The notes under the pieces were generated by a model. That model was not told where the DNA came from, ran no database searches, and saw only the letters and a list, made by a program, of their open reading frames with translations. Source: Mycobacterium sp. (lineage in GTDB: Bacteria > Actinomycetota > Actinomycetes > Mycobacteriales > Mycobacteriaceae). Taken from it: 64,000 bases of DNA. Positions 44,397 through 52,188 of this stretch are shown in pieces. Made by a program: the position numbers and the translations under genes. Where the stretch lies: NCBI GenBank assembly GCA_021732005.1, contig JAKFVT010000007.1, positions 1 through 64,000 on the forward strand, in the 5' to 3' direction. The stretch's first letter is position 1. Every line of letters begins with the position of its first letter.

Positions 44397-44803
44397 TCCT
44401 CCGCCCGGGAGGCCCAGCGCAGCGCAGGCGGACTGAACAGCAGCGCCAGCACCGCGATCGCCACCCCACCCATCGCGATCGCGTAGATCGGCTGGTGGGC
44501 GGCCACGATGTACCAGGCCACCGGCAGCAGCAGCAGATTGGCGAACACCGCGATGCCCCGGCCCCAGCGACGCCCGCTGATCAGCCCCCAGCCGGCCGCC
44601 GCCACCGCGGCGCCCATCACCGCGAACCAGCCTGCCGTGCCGTACCCGTTGACGATGTGCTGGTCAGCGCCGGCCACGGCGCGCACCACCAACACCACGG
44701 CCACGACGATCGCCACAACACCTTCGGCGGCCGCCGCGAGGCCGGCGTAGCGGACCACGGGCGGGACAACGGATTCGGTCACCTCCGTAAGGTAGCCGGT
44801 CAC
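44393..44803 (-). CDS. Small four-helix membrane protein (Rv3217c position)
   Basis: 136 residues, start MTGYLTEVTESVVPPVVRYAG. Four hydrophobic segments (~18-40, 52-72, 82-98, 105-122). No enzymatic motif. Resembles conserved hypothetical integral membrane proteins of mycobacteria; function unknown. Confidence 0.82.
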   Translation of the reverse strand: MTGYLTEVTESVVPPVVRYAGLAAAAEGVVAIVVAVVLVVRAVAGADQHIVNGYGTAGWFAVMGAAVAAAGWGLISGRRWGRGIAVFANLLLLPVAWYIVAAHQPIYAIAMGGVAIAVLALLFSPPALRWASRAED

Positions 44804-44828
44804 GCTGTGCCCACTTGGGCCGTGCCGC

Positions 44829-45707
44829 CTATGACGATTCCGGGCGCGCGGCGCGAGACCAGCCCAGCGGGCTGAGGCTCCGGTAGGGGTCCGTCTCCCG
44901 CAGACTGAGAAGGTCGTCGAGAATCTGCTCGAGCGCGGTCTGTGTACGGCGCTTCACCTCGTCAGCCCACGCCGAGGCGTCGATGCCCACCGGTGTGGTG
45001 GTGTCGATCGGTGTGCCGAACCGCAGATACATCCGCTCGGGGCGGGGAATGAGGGTCGGCCCGATCCCGCGCATCAGCGGCATCGCCATATCTTGTCGGC
45101 CGCTGAAGCGACTGCTCACGGCCTGGCTGAACCGGCCCCACGCGCTGTCCCGCGATGTGATGCTCCGGTAGACGTCGTCGCCACCGACGAGCCCCACCGG
45201 GACGATGGGGTAACCGTTCTCGACCGCGATCCGCGCGAATCCGGTCCGGCCTTGCCAGCGCAGGGTGTACTCCTCACCCTTGAATTTCGGAATCTCGCGA
45301 CCGCCCCCGGGAAAGACCAGGATGGTCTGATCGTGGCGCATCAGTTCACGCGCGGTCTCCGGGGCGCCGACCACGCCACCGAATGCCGCGAGCAGGTCAC
45401 CGGGCAGTCCACGCATCTGCCCGAACTGACGGTCGGCCAGTGGCCGCACCCGGACCCCGATCTTCCGGCGCACGACGTAGGGGATCAGCAGGGCTTCGGC
45501 GCCACCCTGAGTATGGTTGCCCACCAACAGAAATCGACCGTCCGCGGGCAGGTTGTGCAACCCGTCGGCGTAGGGGCGCCATAGGTCGACCACCGGTTGG
45601 ATTCCGTCGGCGACGGCTCCCAGCACATGTTTGATGGCACGGACACGCGGTGGGTGATTCATGACGGCCGCCACGTCGACCGCTGCTTCGCTGCTCCCGG
45701 CGACCAT
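44829..45707 (-). CDS. Lysophospholipid/glycerol-type acyltransferase
   Basis: 292 residues from ATG 45707, picked because GGAG lies ahead; ATG 45722 would add five residues. Acyltransferase signatures are GNHTQGGAEAL (HX4D-type site with an acidic variant), VFPGGGREIPK and YPIVPVGLVGGDDVY. It is cytoplasmic-side and probably esterifies lipids. It is divergent from a TetR gene; a perfect 16-bp palindrome lies between them, so it is probably the regulated target. Confidence 0.85.
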   Translation of the reverse strand: MVAGSSEAAVDVAAVMNHPPRVRAIKHVLGAVADGIQPVVDLWRPYADGLHNLPADGRFLLVGNHTQGGAEALLIPYVVRRKIGVRVRPLADRQFGQMRGLPGDLLAAFGGVVGAPETARELMRHDQTILVFPGGGREIPKFKGEEYTLRWQGRTGFARIAVENGYPIVPVGLVGGDDVYRSITSRDSAWGRFSQAVSSRFSGRQDMAMPLMRGIGPTLIPRPERMYLRFGTPIDTTTPVGIDASAWADEVKRRTQTALEQILDDLLSLRETDPYRSLSPLGWSRAARPESS

Positions 45708-45728
45708 GCTGACCACTCCCATCTCTCA

Positions 45729-45744
45729 AACGAACTAGTTCGTT
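45729..45744. promoter_or_regulatory. Perfect 16-bp palindromic operator between acyltransferase and TetR
   Basis: AACGAACTAGTTCGTT, complete dyad symmetry, seven bases upstream of the outer acyltransferase start (45722) and 18 bases before the TetR ATG. This is the classic layout of a TetR autorepressor and its divergent target. Confidence 0.75.
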
Positions 45745-45761
45745 CTTTATACTCGATCTTT

Positions 45762-46361
45762 ATGAGAAGCACCTCAGAGCTGCGGGAGGAAATTCTGGCC
45801 GCCGCCCGCGGCGAGTTCGCCCGGTACGGATTCGCCGGTGCCCGCATCGACCGCATCGCGACCGCGGCCAGTGCCAGCAAAGAACGCCTCTACGCGCACT
45901 TCGGCGACAAAGAGACGCTGTTCCGTGAGGTGCTCGCCGCCAACGTCTCGGAGTTCTTCCACGCCGTCCGGATGCTGCCCGACAATGTGCCGGAATTCGT
46001 CGGCGGGATGTTCGACCTGAGCGTGCGCCGGCCCGAGCACCACCGGATGGTCTCGTGGGCCCACCTCGAGGGGCTGGCTCTGGAGCCACCCAGCGCTGAC
46101 GGGCTACCCCTGCCCCAACTTGCCCTCGCCGCGATCGAGGAGGCTCAGGCCACGGGCCACGTCGACCCGTCCTGGGATCCAGGTGAGCTCATCGTCGTCC
46201 TCTTCGGGATCGCCTTGGCGTGGGCGCACTGGCCCGACCCCGCGGCCGCGACCACCTCAGCCGCGGTACTGGCTCATCGGCGGGCCGCGGCGATCGAGGC
46301 GGCAGCCCGCGTCATCTCCCCTAGCGCCGGAACACCACCCACCGCATCGCGCAATACATGA
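45762..46361 (+). CDS. TetR family regulator of the acyltransferase
   Basis: 199 residues. Helix-turn-helix ELREEILAAARGEFARYGFAGARIDRIATAASASKERLYAHFGDKE (shortest form given: ARIDRIATAASASKERLYAH). The C-terminal domain has TetR_C_33-like helices, with Trp-rich IALAWAHWPD. It likely binds AACGAACTAGTTCGTT just ahead of its own gene. Ligand unknown, perhaps a lipid. Confidence 0.88.
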   Translation: MRSTSELREEILAAARGEFARYGFAGARIDRIATAASASKERLYAHFGDKETLFREVLAANVSEFFHAVRMLPDNVPEFVGGMFDLSVRRPEHHRMVSWAHLEGLALEPPSADGLPLPQLALAAIEEAQATGHVDPSWDPGELIVVLFGIALAWAHWPDPAAATTSAAVLAHRRAAAIEAAARVISPSAGTPPTASRNT

Positions 46362-46794
46362 AGATGCCCTCGCAGGCTCCCGCCGCCATCCGGGCCACGT
46401 GGTACTCCACACCCAGGGCCCGCAGCGCAGTGGAGACACCGAGGATGAACGCCAGATAGTTGATCACCACCACGACGACGTAGAGACCGACCTGCGGTCC
46501 CACTGCGCCGTGCGACTGGAAATTCACCACCCGATTGAGGACGTAACTGGCCGCGAATGCGCACACGTAGGCCGCCGTCACCGCGGCCCCGAACGCCACG
46601 TGCAGCACCCCGTGCAGCAGCGTGAGCACCAGCAGGTCGAGCGCGAAGGTGCCGGAGTTGATCACCACGAAGCCCAGAAAGGTCGGCGGCACAACCGAAT
46701 TCAGCCCGAACGGCAAGCGTGCGACCGTCGCCTCGCAGGCCCGGTGAAACCAGCCGACGGCACTGGCCGAACCCGGCTCCGACCCCACGACCAC
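46321..46794 (-). CDS. GtrA-like membrane protein
   Basis: About 157 residues if GTG 46794 is used; GTG 46866 would add 24. Four membrane helices: VPPTFLGFVVINSGTFALDLL, AAVTAAYVCAFAASYVLNRV, VGLYVVVVVINYLAFILGV and a C-terminal one. The pattern NRVVNFQS and RWVVFRR is that of GtrA proteins, which flip or support polyprenyl-linked sugars for cell-wall polysaccharides. It ends in a 41-base overlap with the TetR gene on the other strand. Confidence 0.82.
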   Translation of the reverse strand: MVVGSEPGSASAVGWFHRACEATVARLPFGLNSVVPPTFLGFVVINSGTFALDLLVLTLLHGVLHVAFGAAVTAAYVCAFAASYVLNRVVNFQSHGAVGPQVGLYVVVVVINYLAFILGVSTALRALGVEYHVARMAAGACEGIFMYCAMRWVVFRR

Positions 46795-46885
46795 GTCGCG
46801 AGCATGCCACCGGCAGCTGTCCGCTTCGTGATGAGCAGACAAACACTTCGAACAGGCCTCCCGCACCCGTCTAGGCTCATGGCTC

Positions 46886-47893
46886 GTGCGTGCCGTCCTG
46901 ATCGTCAACCCGAACGCCACTTCCACCACTGCGGCCGGCCGCGACCTCCTCGCCCACGCACTGGAGAGCCGGGTGGACCTGTCCGTCGTCCACACCGACC
47001 ACCGCGGCCACGCCATCGAGATCGCCGAAGCAGCCAGGAACGACGGCACCGACGTGATCATCGTGCACGGTGGCGATGGAACGGTGAATGAAGTGGTCAA
47101 CGGGCTGCTGGGCAGGCCGAGCCGGAGGGCAGGAGCGCAGCGACCCGGGAACGAGCCAGAGGCGTTGCCGGAGACGATGCCCGCGGTGGCTGTGGTGCCC
47201 GGCGGCTCGGCCAACGTGTTCGCCCGCGCGCTGGGGATCAGCCCCGACCCGATCGAGGCGACAAACCAGCTGGTCGACCTGCTCAGCGCGCGCCGCAACG
47301 GCGCAGCCTGGCGCGAGATCGGGCTGATGGACTGCGGCGAGCGCTGGGCGGTGTTCACCGCCGGCATGGGAGTGGACGGCGACGTGGTGGCGGCCGTCGA
47401 GGCGCAGCGCGCCAAGGGCCGCAAGGTCACCCCGGGCCGCTACATCCGCGTCGCGGTCCGCGAGATGCTGGCCAGCGCGCGCAACGAGCCGCTGCTGACG
47501 CTCGAACTGCCAGGTCAGCCACCACGAAGCGGCGTCTACTTCGCGTTCATCTCGAACTCCAGCCCGTGGACGTACGCCAACACCAGGCCGGTGTGGACCA
47601 ACCCGGACACCACCTTCGAGACCGGCCTGGGCGTCTTCGCGATCACCAGCATGAATGTCTGGCGGAACTTGATGCTGGTGCGCCGGATGCTGTCGAAGAA
47701 GCCGGTGATCAAGGCCAAGCACCTGATCCGCTACGACGACGTGGCGTGGGTTCGGGTCACCGCCGACGAACCGGTCGCCAGCCAGATCGACGGAGATTTT
47801 CTGGGGCTGCGCGCGGAAATGACGTTCCGCGTGGTTCCGGGGGCCCTCTGCGTCGTCGCTCCGCCCGCCGAGAAGGACTCTGACCAGCAGTAA
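46886..47893 (+). CDS. Diacylglycerol-kinase family lipid kinase (Rv3218 orthologue)
   Basis: 335 residues. The catalytic domain has LIVNPNAT, HGGDGTVNEVVNG and VVPGGSANVFARALG; the C-terminal domain has QIDGDFLGLR. It phosphorylates a lipid at the membrane. A TAGGCT -10 box (46872-46877) lies eight bases ahead of GTG 46886, so the mRNA may be leaderless. Residues ~79-94 (RRAGAQRPGNEPEALP) are encoded by an inserted copy of the dispersed repeat, which kept the frame. Confidence 0.9.
   Translation: MRAVLIVNPNATSTTAAGRDLLAHALESRVDLSVVHTDHRGHAIEIAEAARNDGTDVIIVHGGDGTVNEVVNGLLGRPSRRAGAQRPGNEPEALPETMPAVAVVPGGSANVFARALGISPDPIEATNQLVDLLSARRNGAAWREIGLMDCGERWAVFTAGMGVDGDVVAAVEAQRAKGRKVTPGRYIRVAVREMLASARNEPLLTLELPGQPPRSGVYFAFISNSSPWTYANTRPVWTNPDTTFETGLGVFAITSMNVWRNLMLVRRMLSKKPVIKAKHLIRYDDVAWVRVTADEPVASQIDGDFLGLRAEMTFRVVPGALCVVAPPAEKDSDQQ
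47123..47151 (+). repeat. Dispersed small repeat, copy 3, inside the lipid kinase gene
   Basis: Core GGCAGGAGCGCAGCGACCC with the same flanks (CGGAGG... and ...GGGAA) as copies 1 and 2. It adds about 15 residues in frame between the GDG motif and the PGGSAN motif. Confidence 0.75.
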
Positions 47894-47985
47894 TGGGATT
47901 GCGCCGAAGGATTCAGGGCGCAGATGAGTTGAGTGTAGTACAAACGGATAGAGGGCCCGGTAACCCACCCCCAGCCAGACGTTGA

Positions 47986-48001
47986 AGTGAGGTTGCCCAC
48001 T
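47986..48001. promoter_or_regulatory. CRP-like binding site upstream of whiB1
   Basis: AGTGA-GGTTGC-CCACT: two half-sites six bases apart, close to the cAMP receptor protein consensus TGTGAN6TCACA. M. tuberculosis whiB1 is known to be controlled by CRP sites upstream. A TTGACA (48018-48023) follows. The 249-base gap upstream of whiB1 otherwise shows no gene. Confidence 0.55.
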
Positions 48002-48142
48002 TGTTAACTGAGTTCTATTGACATCCGTCGAGGACGTGAAACGATCGGATGCAACAACACAGAAACATTTGTGTGCACTGCATTAACAGCCGAAGAAAAA
48101 GCGAGTGCGCTTCGTCGCGCACATAGTAAGGAGTAGCGACAA

Positions 48143-48397
48143 ATGGATTGGCGCCATAAGGCGGTCTGCCGTGACGAGGATCCGGAACTGTTCTTCCCCG
48201 TGGGGAACAGCGGCCCGGCGCTCGCCCAGATCGCTGACGCGAAGCTCGTCTGTAACCGTTGTCCGGTCACCACCGAGTGCCTGACCTGGGCTTTGGATTC
48301 CGGCCAGGACGCAGGCGTCTGGGGCGGCATGAGCGAGGACGAGCGCCGTGCGCTCAAGCGTCGCAATGCCCGCACCCGCGCACGCAGCACCGTCTAG
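48143..48397 (+). CDS. whiB1: WhiB1 transcription factor (essential NO-responsive Fe-S protein)
   Basis: 84 residues, MDWRHKAVCRDEDPELFFPVG. Cluster cysteines C9 and CNRCPVTTEC, the GVWGG turn, and a basic C terminus (RRALKRRNARTRARS). It binds SigA, and its 4Fe-4S cluster reacts with nitric oxide. AAGGAG precedes the ATG. A strong bidirectional hairpin follows (48421-48452). Confidence 0.97.
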   Translation: MDWRHKAVCRDEDPELFFPVGNSGPALAQIADAKLVCNRCPVTTECLTWALDSGQDAGVWGGMSEDERRALKRRNARTRARSTV

Positions 48398-48420
48398 CCC
48401 GCTCTTTCGACAATTTTGAC

Positions 48421-48452
48421 ATCGCGGCCCCGGCAATTGCCAGGGCCGCGAT
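48421..48452. terminator. Terminator between whiB1 and pdtaS
   Basis: Perfect 10-base stem ATCGCGGCCC / GGGCCGCGAT around a 12-base loop, followed by TTCTATTT on the plus strand. It serves whiB1 and, in the other direction, has a weaker A/T tail for the histidine kinase gene. Confidence 0.75.
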
Positions 48453-48485
48453 TTCTATTTGCAAATGTCTTCTCCGTCGCATTTG

Positions 48486-49982
48486 CTATTGGGGAAGTCG
48501 CGGACTCGAACGCCGGCCGAGTGGTACCCGCAACACAACATCGGTACCGCCGCCGGGGACGTCGTGCATTCCCAGCGAGCCGTCGAGTTCAGCGGTGACC
48601 AGCGTCCGCACGATCTGCAGGCCCAGCCGGTCGGACTTCTCCAGCGAGAACCCCTCGGGAAGCCCACGCCCGTCGTCGTGCACCACGACGTCCAGCCACC
48701 GCGCCGAACGCTCCGCCCGGATGGTCACGCAGCCCTGCTTGGCCGTCGACTCGAAGGCGTGCTCGATGGCGTTCTGCACCAACTCGGTCACCACCATCAC
48801 CAAGGCGGTGGCCCGGTCGGCGTCGAGCACCCCCAACGCCCCATCCCGGTTGATGCGGATGGGGGTATCGACCCGGGCGACGTCGTTCATGATCGGCAGG
48901 ATCCGATCGATGACCTCGTCGAGGTTGACCTCCTCGTCCACCGACATCGACAGCGCCTCGTGGACCTGAGCGATGGACGCGACGCGTCGTACCGACTCCA
49001 TCAACGCCTCGCGGGCCTCCTCGTTGCTGGTCCGGCGGGACTGGAGGCGCAGCAGCGCGGCGACAGTCTGCAGGTTGTTCTTCACCCGGTGGTGGATCTC
49101 GCGGATGGTGGCGTCCTTGGACAGCAGGGCGCGGTCGCGGCGTTTGACCTCGGTGACGTCCCGGATCAGCACCGCCGCCCCAGCAGCGGCGCCGTGAACC
49201 ACCAGCGGCAGGGTGCGCAGCAGTACCGCCGCTCCGCCGGCATCGACCTCCAGGCGCATGCTCGACCCGCCGGATAGTGAGTCGCGGACGTGTTCGGCCA
49301 ATTCCTGGGCCTCGAACGGGTCGGAGATCAGCGGCCGTGTGATGACCACCAGGTTGTGGCCCTCCAACTCGGCGGCCAACCCCATCCGGTGATAGGCCGA
49401 CAGCGCATTGGGGCTGGCATAGGCGACGACCCCGTCGACGTCGAGGCGGATGAACCCGTCGCCGACGCGTGGGCTCGACCGGGACAGCGCCAGGTCCCCC
49501 ACGTTGGGGAAGGTGCCCTCCGACAGCATGTGCAGCAGGTTGCCCGCACAGTCCAGGTAAGCCCGCTCGAGGGGCGACGACGTGCGACGCTCGGCGAGAG
49601 CGGTCTGGTGGGTCAACACAGCCACGACCTGGTTGCTGTAGCGCACCGGGACCGCTTCGACGTTGATGCCGGGTTCGCGCAGCTCGAGATCGCTGTCGCC
49701 GCGCCCGATAGCCCCCGACGTGAAGGCCGAGGTCACCAGCGGCAGATCGCCGTCTGCGACGACGGAGCCGACAGCGTCCCGGATCAGGACCGTCGGGGCG
49801 GTGTTGGGTCGGCATTGGGCCACGCAGACCAGCGCGCCGTCATCGCGGCGCACCCACATCAGATAGTCGGCGAACGAGAGGTCCGCCAGCAGCTGCCATT
49901 CGCCGACCACGGCATGCAGGTGATCGACCGCGCTACCCGGCAGCATCGTGTGCTCGGCGAGCAGGTCACCGAGGGTGGACAC
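48486..49982 (-). CDS. pdtaS: PdtaS histidine kinase (Rv3220c orthologue)
   Basis: 498 residues. N-terminal GAF-like (~1-150) and PAS-like (~170-290) domains with no membrane segment, so it is soluble. HWE/HisKA_2-type H-box EIHHRVKNNLQTVAALLRLQ near residue 300, then the ATPase with TELVQNAIEHAF, DDGRGLPEG and GLQIVRTLV. The partner PdtaR is an RNA-binding antitermination regulator encoded elsewhere. The biotinyl protein gene lies five bases upstream on the same strand. Confidence 0.94.
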   Translation of the reverse strand: MSTLGDLLAEHTMLPGSAVDHLHAVVGEWQLLADLSFADYLMWVRRDDGALVCVAQCRPNTAPTVLIRDAVGSVVADGDLPLVTSAFTSGAIGRGDSDLELREPGINVEAVPVRYSNQVVAVLTHQTALAERRTSSPLERAYLDCAGNLLHMLSEGTFPNVGDLALSRSSPRVGDGFIRLDVDGVVAYASPNALSAYHRMGLAAELEGHNLVVITRPLISDPFEAQELAEHVRDSLSGGSSMRLEVDAGGAAVLLRTLPLVVHGAAAGAAVLIRDVTEVKRRDRALLSKDATIREIHHRVKNNLQTVAALLRLQSRRTSNEEAREALMESVRRVASIAQVHEALSMSVDEEVNLDEVIDRILPIMNDVARVDTPIRINRDGALGVLDADRATALVMVVTELVQNAIEHAFESTAKQGCVTIRAERSARWLDVVVHDDGRGLPEGFSLEKSDRLGLQIVRTLVTAELDGSLGMHDVPGGGTDVVLRVPLGRRSSPRLPQ

Positions 49983-49987
49983 GGAAG

Positions 49988-50203
49988 CTAGTCGATCACG
50001 GCAATAAGGTCGCCGGCCTGGATGACGTCGCCCACAGACACGCTTACCTCGGTGATGGTGCCGCCCACTTCGGCCAGCACCGGGATCTCCATCTTCATGG
50101 ACTCCAGAAGCACCAGGGTGTCTCCCGCGCCGATCTGGTCACCCTTGCTGACCACTACCTCGAGCACACTGGCCACGATTTCGGCGCGCACATCCTCGGC
50201 CAT
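49988..50203 (-). CDS. TB7.3: Biotinyl/lipoyl attachment domain protein (Rv3221c, TB7.3)
   Basis: 71 residues from ATG 50203 (MAEDVRAEIVASVLEVVV), with GAGGTGGAG ahead; the outer ATG would add two residues. Biotin-carrier signature ESMKMEIPV with the modified Lys between two Met. A free-standing biotinyl domain; the enzyme it serves is not evident here. Cotranscribed with pdtaS. Confidence 0.92.
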   Translation of the reverse strand: MAEDVRAEIVASVLEVVVSKGDQIGAGDTLVLLESMKMEIPVLAEVGGTITEVSVSVGDVIQAGDLIAVID

Positions 50204-50343
50204 CTCCACCTCACTCTTGGTACCGCTCGTCTCTCAATGCCGCTCTATCGAACCACAACACCGGGTGGTCAGAGGGTCGACTGCGCCGTGAGACACTTTA
50301 TTCAGGGCTCAACCATTCAGCGCAAAATCATTGGAGGTACATC

Positions 50344-50418
50344 ATGGCCAAGCGTGGTCGTAAGAAGCGTGACCGCAAGCACAGCAAAGCCAATCACGGC
50401 AGGCGTCCCAACGCCTGA
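50344..50418 (+). CDS. 50S ribosomal protein bL37
   Basis: A 24-residue highly basic protein, MAKRGRKKRDRK... ending GRRPNA, matching the small actinobacterial ribosomal protein bL37 found in mycobacterial ribosome structures. It packs into 23S rRNA. GGAGG lies ahead of the ATG (50334-50338), and a perfect 16-base terminator stem follows. Standard gene length cutoffs miss it. Confidence 0.9.
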   Translation: MAKRGRKKRDRKHSKANHGRRPNA

Positions 50419-50436
50419 TACACACTCAGGCTAGTT

Positions 50437-50469
50437 ATAAAGGGCCCGGCATCATGCCGGGCCCTTTAT
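50437..50469. terminator. Bidirectional terminator between bL37 and rshA
   Basis: Perfect 16-base stem around a single C, ATAAAGGGCCCGGCAT / ATGCCGGGCCCTTTAT, with T-rich ends on both strands. It serves the converging bL37 and rshA-sigH transcripts. Confidence 0.9.
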
Positions 50470-50478
50470 TCGTTGCTG

Positions 50479-50793
50479 CTATCCCCGCCGGATGATCGTG
50501 GTCTGGCTGATCTGTAGCCGTACCTTCTCCAGCAGGTGCTGGGGCGCCTTCTCCCCACTGCACCGCGACGCGACCAGCTTCTTGATCCGCTCCTCGACGC
50601 CGTAATGACGCAGGCACGTCGGGCACTCTTCGAGGTGATGACGCAGGCGGTCTCGCGTCTCGGTGGTGCATTCACCGTCGAGCAGCGTCCAGACCTCGGC
50701 AATCACCGCAGCGCACTCGGGGTGGTCGGGGTCGACCGGTCCGATGGGCGGACGCCACTCGGCGTCGCCGCCCGATACCTGATCGTCGCTCAT
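50479..50793 (-). CDS. rshA: RshA, zinc anti-sigma factor of SigH
   Basis: 104 residues. ZAS motif H-x3-C-x2-C in [14 protein letters not shown], and a further Cys before it (ECAAVI) and after (RCSGEK). It holds SigH inactive under reducing conditions and releases it when oxidised. Four-base overlap with the end of sigH, so the pair is made together. Orthologue of Rv3221A. Confidence 0.94.
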   Translation of the reverse strand: MSDDQVSGGDAEWRPPIGPVDPDHPECAAVIAEVWTLLDGECTTETRDRLRHHLEECPTCLRHYGVEERIKKLVASRCSGEKAPQHLLEKVRLQISQTTIIRRG

Positions 50794-51446
50794 GACGACA
50801 CCTCCTCCGGCGCATCTTCCGCGTGCCCGCGGGTGAATCCACGCTCCTTGGCGACGTCGGCCAGCAGGCCGCGCAATTGGCGCCTGCCTCGGTGCAGCCG
50901 GGACATCACCGTCCCGATCGGGGTATCCATGATCTCGGCGATCTCCTTGTACGGGAAGCCCTCGACGTCGGCGTAGTACACCGCCATCCGAAACTCCTCC
51001 GGCAACGCCTGCAGAGCTTCCTTGATCTCGGTGTCGGGCAGCAGCTCGAGGGCCTCGACCTCGGCCGACCGCAGACCTGTGGAGGTGTGCTCGGCGTTGG
51101 CCGCCAACTGCCAGTCGGTGATCTCCTCGGTCGGATACTCCGCCGGCTGGCGCTGCTTCTTGCGGTAACTGTTGATGTAGGTGTTCGTCAGAATCCGGTA
51201 GAGCCAGGCTTTGAGGTTGGTGCCCTCGCGGAACGAGCGGAAGCCGGCGTAGGCCTTGACCATGGTTTCCTGCAACAGGTCTTCGGCATCGGCCGGGTTG
51301 CGCGTCATGCGGAGTGCACCGCCGTAGAGCTGGTCCAGCAGCGGAATGGCGTCACGCTCGAAGCGTGCCGTCAACTCCGCATCGGACTCTTCGCGTTCGG
51401 CGACCTGGGCGGGGCCCGAACCGTCGGCGCTGTCGATGTCGGTCAT
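50790..51446 (-). CDS. sigH: SigH, ECF sigma factor for redox and heat stress
   Basis: 218 residues from ATG 51446 ([17 protein letters not shown]), as in M. tuberculosis SigH. Sigma-70 region 2 ([29 protein letters not shown] region; core [17 protein letters not shown]) and region 4 ([22 protein letters not shown]; core [16 protein letters not shown]). A longer in-frame form from GTG 51563 has a far stronger ribosome site (AAGGAG) and would add 39 residues. A SigH-type promoter is at 51645-51673, so the gene is autoregulated. Confidence 0.95.
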   Translation of the reverse strand: MTDIDSADGSGPAQVAEREESDAELTARFERDAIPLLDQLYGGALRMTRNPADAEDLLQETMVKAYAGFRSFREGTNLKAWLYRILTNTYINSYRKKQRQPAEYPTEEITDWQLAANAEHTSTGLRSAEVEALELLPDTEIKEALQALPEEFRMAVYYADVEGFPYKEIAEIMDTPIGTVMSRLHRGRRQLRGLLADVAKERGFTRGHAEDAPEEVSS

Positions 51447-51644
51447 TGTGGGTGACACAGTCCCTTCTGCCGCTGCGCCCGGGACGAGCTCCAGCAGCGG
51501 TATCGGACGGATGAAAAGTGCGGGTGCCTGCTCATCGGCCATCATGCAGACTGCAGCTGACACCGGACTTCTCTCCTTCCAATCCTAAGGCTGTGACCAA
51601 CATCTTTTCGGTCGCGGGCCTGGAGAGCTGCGACCAATGTCCAC

Positions 51645-51673
51645 AACGGCATTTCTCACCAGGCTATTTCCCG
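51645..51673 (-). promoter_or_regulatory. SigH-dependent promoter of sigH
   Basis: On the minus strand CGGGAAAT (-35 type, 51666-51673), 17-base spacer, then CGTT (51645-51648), matching the SigH/SigR consensus GGAAY-N17-18-CGTT. It would start transcription about 70 bases ahead of the upstream GTG of the long form. Confidence 0.7.
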
Positions 51674-51690
51674 TGGTTATTCTGTGCCCC

Positions 51691-52179
51691 GTGAGTCGTG
51701 CGGCCACCCCGGCGATCGCCGCGCTGATGGCGGCCGATGCACCCCATGAGGTGCTGCGTTACCACCATGACCCGCGCTCGGATTCCTACGGCGACGAGGC
51801 GGTCGCCGCTCTGGCGGGTGATTCGGTGGTGCCCGAACAGATCTTCAAGACGCTCGTGATCGCGTCGGGTTCGGTGCTGGCGGTGGCGGTCTTGCCGGTT
51901 CCGTGGAAGCTGTCGCTGAAGGCCGCCGCCGCCGCACTGGGGCTTTCGAAGGCGGCGATGGCCGAGCGCACCGCCGCAGAACGGGCCACCGGTTACGTGC
52001 TGGGCGGGATCTCACCGCTGGGACAGCGCAAGCGGCTGCCGACGGTGGTCGACGCGTCGGCGCTGGGCTATGACCGGGTGCTGTGCAGTGCGGGCAAGCG
52101 GGGCTGGGATGTCGCGCTGGCACCACAGGATCTGATTCGGCTGACGGACGCCGTGACTGCCGACATCCGCGCCGTCTAG
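51691..52179 (+). CDS. YbaK/EbsC-type Cys-tRNA(Pro) deacylase
   Basis: 162 residues from GTG 51691 (VSRAATPAIAALMAADA). The family editing domain: PEQIFKTLVI, VAVLPVPWKLSLKAAA, GYVLGGISPLGQRKRLPTVVD and RGWDVALAPQDLI. It removes mis-attached amino acids from tRNA. Divergent from sigH. In M. tuberculosis the gene is split as Rv3224A/B; here it is intact. Confidence 0.9.
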   Translation: MSRAATPAIAALMAADAPHEVLRYHHDPRSDSYGDEAVAALAGDSVVPEQIFKTLVIASGSVLAVAVLPVPWKLSLKAAAAALGLSKAAMAERTAAERATGYVLGGISPLGQRKRLPTVVDASALGYDRVLCSAGKRGWDVALAPQDLIRLTDAVTADIRAV

Positions 52180-52188
52180 GGTGACGGA

